Positions 19,518 to 27,670 of a DNA stretch of 47,235 nt are shown piece by piece; position 1 is the first letter of the stretch; every line of letters begins with the position of its first letter. Made by a program: the position numbers and the translations under genes. Origin of the DNA: Prochlorococcus sp. AG-402-L23. GTDB taxonomy: Bacteria; Cyanobacteriota; Cyanobacteriia; PCC-6307; Cyanobiaceae. The notes under the pieces are model-generated. The model worked only from the letters and a program-made list of their open reading frames with translations, was not told the DNA's origin and did no database searches. The stretch lies in NCBI GenBank assembly GCA_003216635.1, contig QCIO01000011.1:1-47235 (forward strand). Reading direction: 5' to 3'.

Positions 19518-21038
19518 ATGCCTATAGAGTCAATTATTGCAAAAAAATCATTAGGAGTACTTATGCATCCAACATGTATTCCCGGAGGAAGAGTATGTGG
19601 AACTTTTGGTAGAGGAGCTAAAGAGTGGCTAAAAAAACTTCATAAGCATGGAATTGAATACTGGCAATTTTTACCTCTTACACCTACTGACTCTACAGGT
19701 TCTCCTTATAGTTCCCCATCTAGTTTTGCACTAAACCCATGGTTTTTGGATATAGATGATTTAATCGAAAAAGGTTTTATCTTAATTTCAAATAAAGAAA
19801 ATCTTGGTCCAACTAATCAGAATAAAGATTATTTTGATTTTGATATTGCGGATGACTTAACAAAGAAATTAGGTCTCCTCCTTTTGCAAGGTTGGGGTTC
19901 ACAATCTGAAGAAAGAAAAATTAATTTTACAAAATGGGTCCGTAGGAATTCTTGGGTTGAAGATTATGCAACATTTGTTGTTATCAGAGAAGAGTTTAAT
20001 ATGTTGCCTTGGTGGGAATGGCCTAAAGAATTTAAAATAAAAAATAAAAAGTTCTTAAAATCGTGGATTAAGAAAAAAAGTGAAGAGATACTTATTAAAA
20101 AATTAATACAGTGGCATCTTGATGAGCAATGGAGGCTCATTAAAAACTTTGCAAAATCAAGAAATATTAAACTAATAGGAGATTTGCCTTTTTATGTCTC
20201 CAGAGACAGCGCTGACGTATGGAGTAATAAATCATTATTTTCAATTTTTAAAAATGGAGATTTAATATTTCAAAGTGGTGTTCCACCTGATTATTTTTCG
20301 TCAACAGGACAATTATGGGGGACTCCAACTTACTTTTGGTCAAAACATAAGAGGACTAATTTCGATTGGTGGAGAAAAAGATTTCAAAGACAATTTGAAC
20401 TTGTGGACATATTGAGATTTGATCATTTCAGAGGTTTAGCGGGTTACTGGAGAGTTAATGGCAGTTCTAAATCGGCAATCATTGGAAAATGGATAAATTC
20501 TCCAGGTAGAACACTATTAAATAAAGTAAAAAAAGATCTTGGGGGTAACTATCTACCAATTATTGCAGAGGATTTGGGAGTAATAACCCCAGATGTAGAG
20601 AAATTAAGGAAAAATTTCGAACTGCCTGGTATGAAAATATTACAATTCGCTTTTGATGGCAATGAAGATAATCCTTATTTACCTAAGAATATTGAAGGAG
20701 AAAATTGGGTTGTTTATACAGGTACTCATGACAACTCTACTTCTGTTTCATGGTGGAAATATTTAGATTATGAATCCAAAAAAAGAATAAAAGATGAGTA
20801 TAAATTTTCAGAAAATCCTTCATGGGATTTAATAGAAATTGGCATAGGAACAAATGCAAATCTCTTTATCGCTCCATTACAAGATCTATTATCTCTAGAC
20901 GATTCAAGTAGATTAAACAAACCTGGCACCACAAAAAATAACTGGAAATGGAAGTTAAATCGTCCTTTAGAAGAAATAGAAGATAATATAAAAATGTTTA
21001 GTGAGCTAGGAAATAATTTTGGAAGAACTCTAAAGTAA
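19518..21038 (+). CDS. malQ: 4-alpha-glucanotransferase (disproportionating enzyme, GH77)
   Basis: A 506-residue amylomaltase that transfers glucan chains between maltooligosaccharides and clears short products of glycogen breakdown. GH77 hallmarks are complete: SPYSSPSSFALNPWFLDID (62-80), DILRFDHFRG with nucleophile D302, IIAEDLGVITPDV with acid/base E351 and GTHDNSTS (402-409) with the third catalytic aspartate D405. The length is standard. Together with the GH57 branching enzyme at the start of the window it points to active glycogen metabolism. It converges with the RodZ-like gene, 13 bases away; a weak palindromic AATTTTTTAAAAATT lies between them. Confidence 0.95.
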   Translation: MPIESIIAKKSLGVLMHPTCIPGGRVCGTFGRGAKEWLKKLHKHGIEYWQFLPLTPTDSTGSPYSSPSSFALNPWFLDIDDLIEKGFILISNKENLGPTNQNKDYFDFDIADDLTKKLGLLLLQGWGSQSEERKINFTKWVRRNSWVEDYATFVVIREEFNMLPWWEWPKEFKIKNKKFLKSWIKKKSEEILIKKLIQWHLDEQWRLIKNFAKSRNIKLIGDLPFYVSRDSADVWSNKSLFSIFKNGDLIFQSGVPPDYFSSTGQLWGTPTYFWSKHKRTNFDWWRKRFQRQFELVDILRFDHFRGLAGYWRVNGSSKSAIIGKWINSPGRTLLNKVKKDLGGNYLPIIAEDLGVITPDVEKLRKNFELPGMKILQFAFDGNEDNPYLPKNIEGENWVVYTGTHDNSTSVSWWKYLDYESKKRIKDEYKFSENPSWDLIEIGIGTNANLFIAPLQDLLSLDDSSRLNKPGTTKNNWKWKLNRPLEEIEDNIKMFSELGNNFGRTLK

Positions 21039-21051
21039 AATTTTTTAAAAA

Positions 21052-21546
21052 TTATTTATCAACCATTTGATTTTCAATATTTTGAATCTCTATAACATTT
21101 ACATTTAAAATAAAGTATCTCTTTAATAAAAATATAGTTAGAACTAATATAAAAAAATACAAAAGACTTCCTTGCCATGTATTTATAAGATCGAATTTCC
21201 TGAACAGAAAATCCTTTCCCTCTTTCTTTAAAATTTTTCTTTCTTTAACTGCTAACTTTAATAATGTATTTTTTTTTAATACTAAGCATTCCTCTAATTT
21301 AATTAATATAGATCTTATAAAAGGATACTCTGGCCTAATATTTTTATTATTATTTTCAATAGAGTTTATTATTCGTTCAGGAATTTTTGAAATGTAAGAC
21401 AATTCTTTTATTGTAAGGTTTTGTTCGATTCTTGCTTCTTTTACTAATTTTGCAATTTCTATATATTGATCAACTAATCCAGTACTAAAGTCTTTATTTT
21501 TTTCAGATTTTTTTTTAAATAAAAAGATATTGTTCAAAATATTCAT
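21052..21546 (-). CDS. RodZ-like protein: cytoplasmic helix-turn-helix plus one membrane helix
   Basis: A 164-residue protein. Residues ~26-90 form a HTH_25/RodZ-type helix-turn-helix (VKEARIEQNLTIKELSYISK, then IPERIINSIEN and the family-like RPEYPFIRSILIKL). A basic region (KERKILKKEGK) is followed by one membrane helix at ~130-150 (GSLLYFFILVLTIFLL) and a short tail of about 15 residues. RodZ couples MreB filaments to the membrane in rod-shaped cells; here the periplasmic domain of full-length RodZ is almost absent. It sits 114 bases downstream of the ABC1 kinase gene on the same strand. A DNA-binding regulator role is possible but the membrane anchor favours the RodZ type. Confidence 0.72.
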   Translation of the reverse strand: MNILNNIFLFKKKSEKNKDFSTGLVDQYIEIAKLVKEARIEQNLTIKELSYISKIPERIINSIENNNKNIRPEYPFIRSILIKLEECLVLKKNTLLKLAVKERKILKKEGKDFLFRKFDLINTWQGSLLYFFILVLTIFLLKRYFILNVNVIEIQNIENQMVDK

Positions 21547-21660
21547 TCAAGTTTCCTAAGATAATTAATACTTTTAATACTCAATTTTTAAAAACCATAT
21601 TTTATTCAATTCTAATCAAATTAAAATCATAAGTAAATTTATTAGATATAGATATAAAAA

Positions 21661-23316
21661 CTAAACAGTAGAAATTATATTTTGCACTGCACTTTTTGCA
21701 ATATTCAGAGGGCTAAAAGTATCTCTAATTAAAGCCAAGAGTTTTTTCGCATCAGTAAATTCTAATTTTTCATCTTTTATAAGGCTTAAAAGAAGATTCT
21801 TCCTAACGTCGGATCCCTTTTTACTGACAAATAATTTCAATCCAGCGTTCGCTACAGGTATGAGATCTGAATTAATATTCTCTGAATCTTTAAATAAAAT
21901 GTTTAATAAACTTTCAACTTTTTCTATTTGAATACGACCTTTATTATCAAAAACGACTTCTAAAAGTATGTCTAAAATCTCTTCAGAATTGTCGGTAAGT
22001 AATTTCTTAGCAATATATGGATAAGCAATTTTTAAAATTTTAAATTCAGGATCTAATCTTAGTGCTAAGCCTTCTTGACTAACAACTGCTCTTATTATCA
22101 AGGCAAACCTACTGGGAACTCTGAAAGGATAGGAATACATTAGTTTTGAGAATTTATCAGTTACATTTTTAAGATTAAAATTACCAACCTCAGCGCCTAA
22201 AGATCCACCAAGAACTTCTTTTAATGGTTCAACAAGTTTTTGAAGATCTTGTTCTTTGGTTAAAAAACCTAATTTCTGGAAATCTTCTGCCAGAAGATAA
22301 TATTCTTCGTTTATTATGTGAACAATTGCCTTAATAAGAGTAATTCTATCTGAATTTGTAATAGTATCCATCATTCCGAAATCAACATAAGCTAAATTTC
22401 CACAATCTGCATTTCCTCCTTTTAGAGCAAACATATTCCCCGGATGTGGGTCTGCATGAAAATATCCAAATTCAAATAATTGCTGTAGTCCACTGATTAC
22501 ACAAGTTTTTATAAATGAAGAAGGTATTAAGTTATTTTCCTCCAATAAAGCTCTATCTCTTAACTTAACTCCATCAATCCAAGAAGTTGTGATAAGCCGT
22601 TTGGATGAAAACTGTTTTTCTAATTTAGGAATAAAAATATTTGGGTTTTCTTTGAATAAATATGCAAACCTCAAAGCATTTTCAGCCTCTTTTTGATAGT
22701 CAATTTCATCAAAAAGTGCCTTGCCAAATTCGTCTATTATTTCTCCAATTCCAACACCTATGTTTAATGGTAAGAATGGGGAAAAAAGAGTTCCTAAAAA
22801 CCTTAAGATTACAACATCCCTTCTTATGAGAAAGTACAAATTAGGTCGCTGTACTTTCACCGCTAGATAAGTATTATTTATTTTTGCTTTATAAACTTGA
22901 CCTAAGCTTGCTGAAGCAATAGGACTATCTGGAAACTCATCAAATAATTCATTAACAGGTGCTCCAAGTTCCTCTTCAACAATTTTTAAAGCAATTTTGT
23001 GATCAAATGCTGGGAGATTATCCTGTAAGTTTGTAAGTTCTGTAAGCCAATCTTGCCTAACAAGATCTGGTCTAGTTGAAAGTGCCTGGCCTAATTTTAT
23101 AAAACAAGGTCCTAAATCTGTTATTACATCAAAAAGATATTTCGAAAGACTTTTTTGTACATTTTTATTTTTACTGTTACCTTGAAAAAGTATTCTTAAA
23201 AAAAGAAAAATAAAAGTTAAAAGGATATATAAAATTCTTGGTATAAAAATCCATGGTCTCAACATCAACCAAATTAAACTGTCTTTTGCTGAATATCTCG
23301 AATAAGATTTTTTCAT
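21661..23316 (-). CDS. ABC1/UbiB (AarF) family atypical kinase
   Basis: A 551-residue ABC1K protein. A hydrophobic N-terminal segment (~22-45) is followed by the family-specific KxGQ motif PCFIKLGQALSTRPDLV (70-86), the alanine-rich nucleotide loop ASASLGQVYKAK (134-145), the ATP lysine in LAVKVQRP (K154), the catalytic FGYFHADPHPGNMF and the metal-binding YVDFGMMD. Members regulate quinone or tocopherol/plastoquinone metabolism in bacteria, mitochondria and plastids, as ATPases more than protein kinases. Cyanobacteria carry several paralogues, so I do not assign ubiB. It diverges from the decarboxylase gene over 64 bases. Confidence 0.9.
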   Translation of the reverse strand: MKKSYSRYSAKDSLIWLMLRPWIFIPRILYILLTFIFLFLRILFQGNSKNKNVQKSLSKYLFDVITDLGPCFIKLGQALSTRPDLVRQDWLTELTNLQDNLPAFDHKIALKIVEEELGAPVNELFDEFPDSPIASASLGQVYKAKINNTYLAVKVQRPNLYFLIRRDVVILRFLGTLFSPFLPLNIGVGIGEIIDEFGKALFDEIDYQKEAENALRFAYLFKENPNIFIPKLEKQFSSKRLITTSWIDGVKLRDRALLEENNLIPSSFIKTCVISGLQQLFEFGYFHADPHPGNMFALKGGNADCGNLAYVDFGMMDTITNSDRITLIKAIVHIINEEYYLLAEDFQKLGFLTKEQDLQKLVEPLKEVLGGSLGAEVGNFNLKNVTDKFSKLMYSYPFRVPSRFALIIRAVVSQEGLALRLDPEFKILKIAYPYIAKKLLTDNSEEILDILLEVVFDNKGRIQIEKVESLLNILFKDSENINSDLIPVANAGLKLFVSKKGSDVRKNLLLSLIKDEKLEFTDAKKLLALIRDTFSPLNIAKSAVQNIISTV

Positions 23317-23380
23317 TAAAGTTAAAAAATATTAAAAAAGAATACAACCTAATCCATTCTATATAAGTCAATAATATTTT

Positions 23381-24772
23381 ATGAGCATTTCATCTTTTCT
23401 AACTAAAAAGTTTTTAAAGTCTCTATTCTTTCCCGCTCATAACAGAGGGACAGCTTTACCAAAGAAATTAGTGAAGTTATTAAAAAATCCACCTGGGTAT
23501 TGGGACTTGCCCGAACTGCCAGAAATAGGTTCACCACTATCCCAAAGCGGATTAATTGCTGAATCTCAAAGAGAATTCTCTGAAAAATTTGGGGTTAAAA
23601 GATGTTTTTTTGGAGTTAATGGAGCTTCTGGATTAATACAATCAGCGATAATTGCAATAGCAAATCCAGGAGAAACTATCCTGATGCCAAGAAATGTTCA
23701 TATAAGTGTTATAAAAACATGTGCGATGCAGAACATAAATCCAATATTTTTTGACTTAGAATTTTCAACAGAAACGGGACACTACAAACCAATTACAAAA
23801 ATTTGGTTGAAAAATGTATTTAAAAAATTAAATATTCATGAGAATAAAATTGTAGGGGTGATTCTTGTAAGTCCCTCTTATCATGGTTATGCCGGAGATT
23901 TAAAGCCTTTAGTAGATTTTTGTCATCAAAAAAATTTACCTGTTTTAGTTGATGAAGCCCATGGTTCTTATTTCCTTTTTTGTGAAAACCTTAATTTACC
24001 AAAACCCGCCTTATCATCAAACGCTGATTTAGTTGTTCATTCATTGCATAAGTCGCTAAATGGTCTAACTCAAACGGCGGTACTTTGGTACAAAGGGAAT
24101 CTAATAAATGAACGTGATTTAATAAAGAGTATTAATTTGTTGCAAACTACTAGTCCAAGTTCCTTATTACTTTCTTCTTGTGAAGAGTCAATTAAAGACT
24201 GGCTTAATAAAAAAAGTTTATCAAAATATCAAAAAAGGATTTTAGAGGCAAAAAGTATCTACAAAAAATTAATTCAAAAAAATATTCCTCTCATAAAAAC
24301 CCAAGATCCCTTAAAGATTGTAGTAAATACCTCTAAGGCTGGAATTGATGGTTTTACTGCTGATAAATTTTTTTATAGAAATGGCCTTATTGCTGAATTA
24401 CCAGAAAAAATGACTCTCACATTTTCCTTAGGATTTGCAAATCAAAAAGATTTTCTTAATTTATTTGAAAAGTTATGGAATAAATTACTATTAAATTCTA
24501 AAAAATCAAAAAGTTTAGAAGTGCTCCAATCCCCCTTTAAATTAGTTCAAGCGCCCGAAATTGAAATTGGAATTGCTTGGAGAAGTAAAACTCGAAGTAT
24601 TCCTTTCTCGCAATCATTAAATAAAATATCTGGAGATATTATTTGCCCTTATCCTCCTGGGATACCTCTTCTAGTTCCTGGAGAAAAAATTGATATAGAT
24701 AGGTTCAATTGGATAAATGATCAAAGTTTATGCAACAAAGATCTGGTAAATTTTAATATAAGAGTCATATAA
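23381..24772 (+). CDS. Orn/Lys/Arg decarboxylase-family PLP enzyme (short, YaaO-like)
   Basis: A 463-residue fold-type I PLP enzyme of the Orn/Lys/Arg decarboxylase major-domain family. Conserved features: the N-terminal FFPAHNRGTALPK, the PLP-ring contact VDEAHGSYF (D191, H194), the Schiff-base lysine K224 in VVHSLHKSLNGLTQ, and the C-terminal signature CPYPPGIPLLVPGE. It lacks the N-terminal wing (response-regulator-like) domain of the inducible E. coli enzymes, matching the YaaO subgroup. It should make agmatine, cadaverine or putrescine, but the substrate cannot be read from the sequence. cdsA follows 15 bases downstream, probably in one transcript. Confidence 0.87.
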   Translation: MSISSFLTKKFLKSLFFPAHNRGTALPKKLVKLLKNPPGYWDLPELPEIGSPLSQSGLIAESQREFSEKFGVKRCFFGVNGASGLIQSAIIAIANPGETILMPRNVHISVIKTCAMQNINPIFFDLEFSTETGHYKPITKIWLKNVFKKLNIHENKIVGVILVSPSYHGYAGDLKPLVDFCHQKNLPVLVDEAHGSYFLFCENLNLPKPALSSNADLVVHSLHKSLNGLTQTAVLWYKGNLINERDLIKSINLLQTTSPSSLLLSSCEESIKDWLNKKSLSKYQKRILEAKSIYKKLIQKNIPLIKTQDPLKIVVNTSKAGIDGFTADKFFYRNGLIAELPEKMTLTFSLGFANQKDFLNLFEKLWNKLLLNSKKSKSLEVLQSPFKLVQAPEIEIGIAWRSKTRSIPFSQSLNKISGDIICPYPPGIPLLVPGEKIDIDRFNWINDQSLCNKDLVNFNIRVI

Positions 24773-24787
24773 ACATAGAAATTTCAT

Positions 24788-25645
24788 ATGAGATTAAGAA
24801 GCGGACTACTTATAGGAATTTTTGGTTTAATTGTTGTTTTATTGGGGGGATGGTTTTTTACCTTGGCAACAGCGTTGCTTACATATTTAGCATTATTGGA
24901 ATTTTTTAGAATGGCAGAATTTAAAGGAATAAAACCAGCTACAAAAACCACATTATTTTCATCTTTCGTTATTATAGTTTCTACTTATCTTGAGACTATT
25001 GGTTTCCTTGAAGGAGAAATATCAAATTCAATTTTGCCAATCTGTGCAGTTGGAATATGCACTTGGTTACTTTTGCAACCAAAACCTGGAACAATTTCAG
25101 ATATTGCAGCCTCAATTTTTGGATTATTCTATTTAGGTTTTTTACCAAGTTACTGGATTAAGTTAAGGGGATTAGATACAGTGGTAATAAATTCAAATCA
25201 GGGTTTTATTTCATTTGAGAACTTATCAAATACTACAGGTCTTAACTTAACTTTAACTTCTTGTTTTTTAATAGTAGCTAGTGATATTGGTTCTTATTTT
25301 ATTGGGAAATCATTTGGTAAAACATCTCTTTCTCCAATATCTCCGAGCAAAACTATAGAAGGTTTAATTGGAGGAATATCCTGTTCAATTTTACTAGCAA
25401 TATTTTTTGCATTTTTAATGAATTGGGAAAATCCTTTATTTGTTGGAATCTTATATGGAATTTCAATTTCTCTTATGGCATTAGTTGGAGATTTAATTGA
25501 ATCTATGATGAAGAGAGATGCAAAAATAAAAGATTCCGGAACTTTTTTACCGGGACATGGAGGAATTCTTGACAGAATTGACAGTTACATCTTTACTCCA
25601 TCTGTTTTGTATTACAGTTTTATAATTCTAAAGTATCTAAACTAA
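24788..25645 (+). CDS. cdsA: Phosphatidate cytidylyltransferase (CDP-diglyceride synthase)
   Basis: A 285-residue integral membrane protein with about seven or eight hydrophobic helices. It converts phosphatidic acid and CTP to CDP-diacylglycerol for phosphatidylglycerol synthesis, essential for thylakoids. The family block is SDIGSYFIGKSFGKTSLSP, then SPSKTIEGLIGG, and the signature near the C-terminus runs ALVGDLIESMMKRDAKIKDS and then LPGHGGILDRIDS. The length is normal. It converges with the alpha/beta hydrolase gene, 10 bases away. Confidence 0.94.
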   Translation: MRLRSGLLIGIFGLIVVLLGGWFFTLATALLTYLALLEFFRMAEFKGIKPATKTTLFSSFVIIVSTYLETIGFLEGEISNSILPICAVGICTWLLLQPKPGTISDIAASIFGLFYLGFLPSYWIKLRGLDTVVINSNQGFISFENLSNTTGLNLTLTSCFLIVASDIGSYFIGKSFGKTSLSPISPSKTIEGLIGGISCSILLAIFFAFLMNWENPLFVGILYGISISLMALVGDLIESMMKRDAKIKDSGTFLPGHGGILDRIDSYIFTPSVLYYSFIILKYLN

Positions 25646-25655
25646 TTAAAATCTT

Positions 25656-26555
25656 CTACTCCAAAAAATAATCTTGGATAATTTTACTAGATAATGATGG
25701 TAGATCTACATGTGGCAGATGACCACAATTTTGCAACCCTACAAAATTTAATTTTTCAATATTTCTTATATTTTTAATCTCTTTTTTACCAAGAATTCGA
25801 TCATTTTCTCCACATAGTGTTTTGATTGGGATGTCTTGGATATATTTATGAGTTCCAGCAAAACCTCCACTTTTTGCAAATGATGCAAGGGAATTCCTCC
25901 ATCCTTTACAACCTAGATGAATTGAAGCAATTTGCTCTTCCATCACACCAACACATTCATCTGGGGAAGCAAATGCTTGCCTACAAAGACTTTTTCTGAC
26001 CTGAGGTAATCCAAGAAATGAGGCTCCAATTTGATTAAGAGGGAAAGGGATACTCTTAGATTCTCCAAACAATCCGGCAGGGGACAAGAGGATAATTTTA
26101 TCAATATAATCAGGAATTTCAAAAGCAAGTTTTAGAGCTGTTGAGCCTCCCATAGAGGCACCAATGATTTTTAGATTCTTTGTGATCTGTAAGGTATTTA
26201 GAAGATCAATTAAATACGAAATAATTTGCGAGGCATTGTATTCATTTGTTGCACACCTAGGACTAAAACCAAAACCTAACAGATCAGGAACTATAACTTG
26301 AAAATTTCTTTTTAGTGATTTATATATTCTCCTGAACTCTAAAAAACTACTGTCAAAACCATGAAGAAGGAGTATAGGTTGTCCTTTTCCTCCAATAACC
26401 ACAGGGAATTTTAAATAGTTCCACTTTTGGTTGAGTTTTATCCACTTAACATCATTTGCCAAATAAATACCTAAAGGGTCTAATAGTGATAATCTGGCAC
26501 TTTCAAAAAATTCCACATTTAAATCATTTAATTGTTCAAAATTGTTTTTATTCAA
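25656..26555 (-). CDS. Alpha/beta-hydrolase fold protein
   Basis: A 299-residue serine hydrolase-type protein starting with TTG (no in-frame ATG before the nucleophile). It has LLLHGFDSSFLEFRR (oxyanion region, 62-76), VIVPDLLGFGFSPR (87-100), the nucleophile elbow GASMGGST with S134, a late acidic segment CGENDRILGK and the catalytic histidine in NCGHLPHVDLP. All triad members appear present. The substrate is unknown; cyanobacterial homologues are annotated only as hydrolases. It is the last gene of a tight run clpC - GldA-like - hydrolase (8-base gap), so co-transcription is likely. Confidence 0.84.
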   Translation of the reverse strand: MNKNNFEQLNDLNVEFFESARLSLLDPLGIYLANDVKWIKLNQKWNYLKFPVVIGGKGQPILLLHGFDSSFLEFRRIYKSLKRNFQVIVPDLLGFGFSPRCATNEYNASQIISYLIDLLNTLQITKNLKIIGASMGGSTALKLAFEIPDYIDKIILLSPAGLFGESKSIPFPLNQIGASFLGLPQVRKSLCRQAFASPDECVGVMEEQIASIHLGCKGWRNSLASFAKSGGFAGTHKYIQDIPIKTLCGENDRILGKKEIKNIRNIEKLNFVGLQNCGHLPHVDLPSLSSKIIQDYFLE

Positions 26556-26563
26556 AAAAATGT

Positions 26564-27655
26564 TTATGTTTTAATTTTTTGTTGTTCAAAATTTGAAATA
26601 ACCTCTACTATGTCCTTTTTATGAATTGCAAAAGGCAAAAAGTGAATCTCAGATTTATCTCGACAAGTAAAATCAGCAATTTTCTCTAAATTGTTATTTT
26701 CAAAAACATTTATTCCAAGTTGTGCAATAGTAGTTGGCAAATTCAATTCTTTCATAAGTACAAATAATTGTTTAATTGATTGATCAGCTAATTTATTATT
26801 ATTTTTCATTTCTTCTAGTCTTAATTGCAATAATAATCCAACCCCAACAATCTCACCATGTAAAAATTTATTTGGTTTAATTATCTGAGTAATTGCATTA
26901 TGAATAGCATGTGCTGCTGCAGTTCTACACTTTTCTCCACCAATACCACCTACTAATCCTGCTGTTAGTCCACAAGCTTCTACAGTATTTCGCCAAGAAG
27001 GATTATTTTCAAATTGACCCTTAAATGCTTTGTCTCCATCTATTAGTAGTTGATCCCTTAAAACTCTTGATATCTGAATCGCTTGTTGAACAAGACCATC
27101 GTCTATTGTCGAACTTGTTATTGAGGATTCATACCATTTTGCCAAAGCATCCGCTATGCCACTTGCCAGTGTTCTTGATGGAGCTGTTTGAATAAATTTA
27201 TGATCATATACTAGGATTTTTGGACAAGATCTTAATGCAACATCCTTTATAAATTGACCATTTTTTGTATAGATATTCGATAAGGCTGTCCAACCTGCAC
27301 ATGTAGAGGCGCTAAGAGGTACAGAGATACAAGGGATATTAAGACAATCTGCTATGTATTTGCCTGAATCAAGAACTTTACCCCCTCCAGCTGCAATAAC
27401 AGAATCATGATTGTTTTTTAAAATAATGTCCTTTACTCTTGATATGTCTTCATAACAACAATCAAATTGTAATTTAGCAGAATTAACACTAAGGTTTTGA
27501 TTCTCTAAATCAATAAAAATTTTATTTCTAAGATTATTCGTAAGAATACCCCTACCTAAAATTAATGGACTTTTTGTTAATTTTGTAATTTGAGGTAAAG
27601 ATTTTTCCCAAGCATAATTCCCCCTATATATAGTTTCTGGAGAGATTGACTGCAT
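26564..27655 (-). CDS. Iron-containing alcohol dehydrogenase family, glycerol dehydrogenase-like
   Basis: A 363-residue group III/Fe-ADH-type enzyme close to GldA. The nucleotide-binding VIAAGGGKVLDSGKYIAD is at about 85-102 and the substrate region PLSASTCAGWTALSNIY follows. Metal ligands are visible: an aspartate in ASGIADALAKWYES, histidines in AAAHAIHNAIT and in FLHGEIVGVGLLLQ. It would oxidise glycerol or a related polyol or ketone with NAD(P). Prochlorococcus glycerol use is not established, so the in vivo substrate is open. It lies 15 bases after clpC and 8 bases before the hydrolase gene. Confidence 0.82.
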   Translation of the reverse strand: MQSISPETIYRGNYAWEKSLPQITKLTKSPLILGRGILTNNLRNKIFIDLENQNLSVNSAKLQFDCCYEDISRVKDIILKNNHDSVIAAGGGKVLDSGKYIADCLNIPCISVPLSASTCAGWTALSNIYTKNGQFIKDVALRSCPKILVYDHKFIQTAPSRTLASGIADALAKWYESSITSSTIDDGLVQQAIQISRVLRDQLLIDGDKAFKGQFENNPSWRNTVEACGLTAGLVGGIGGEKCRTAAAHAIHNAITQIIKPNKFLHGEIVGVGLLLQLRLEEMKNNNKLADQSIKQLFVLMKELNLPTTIAQLGINVFENNNLEKIADFTCRDKSEIHFLPFAIHKKDIVEVISNFEQQKIKT

Positions 27656-27670
27656 ATTTACTTTGAATGA

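Noticed and set aside
21036-21052. AT palindrome between malQ and the RodZ-like gene as a terminator
   Set aside because: The stem would be only A-T pairs with almost no loop and no separate T-run, too weak for an intrinsic terminator.
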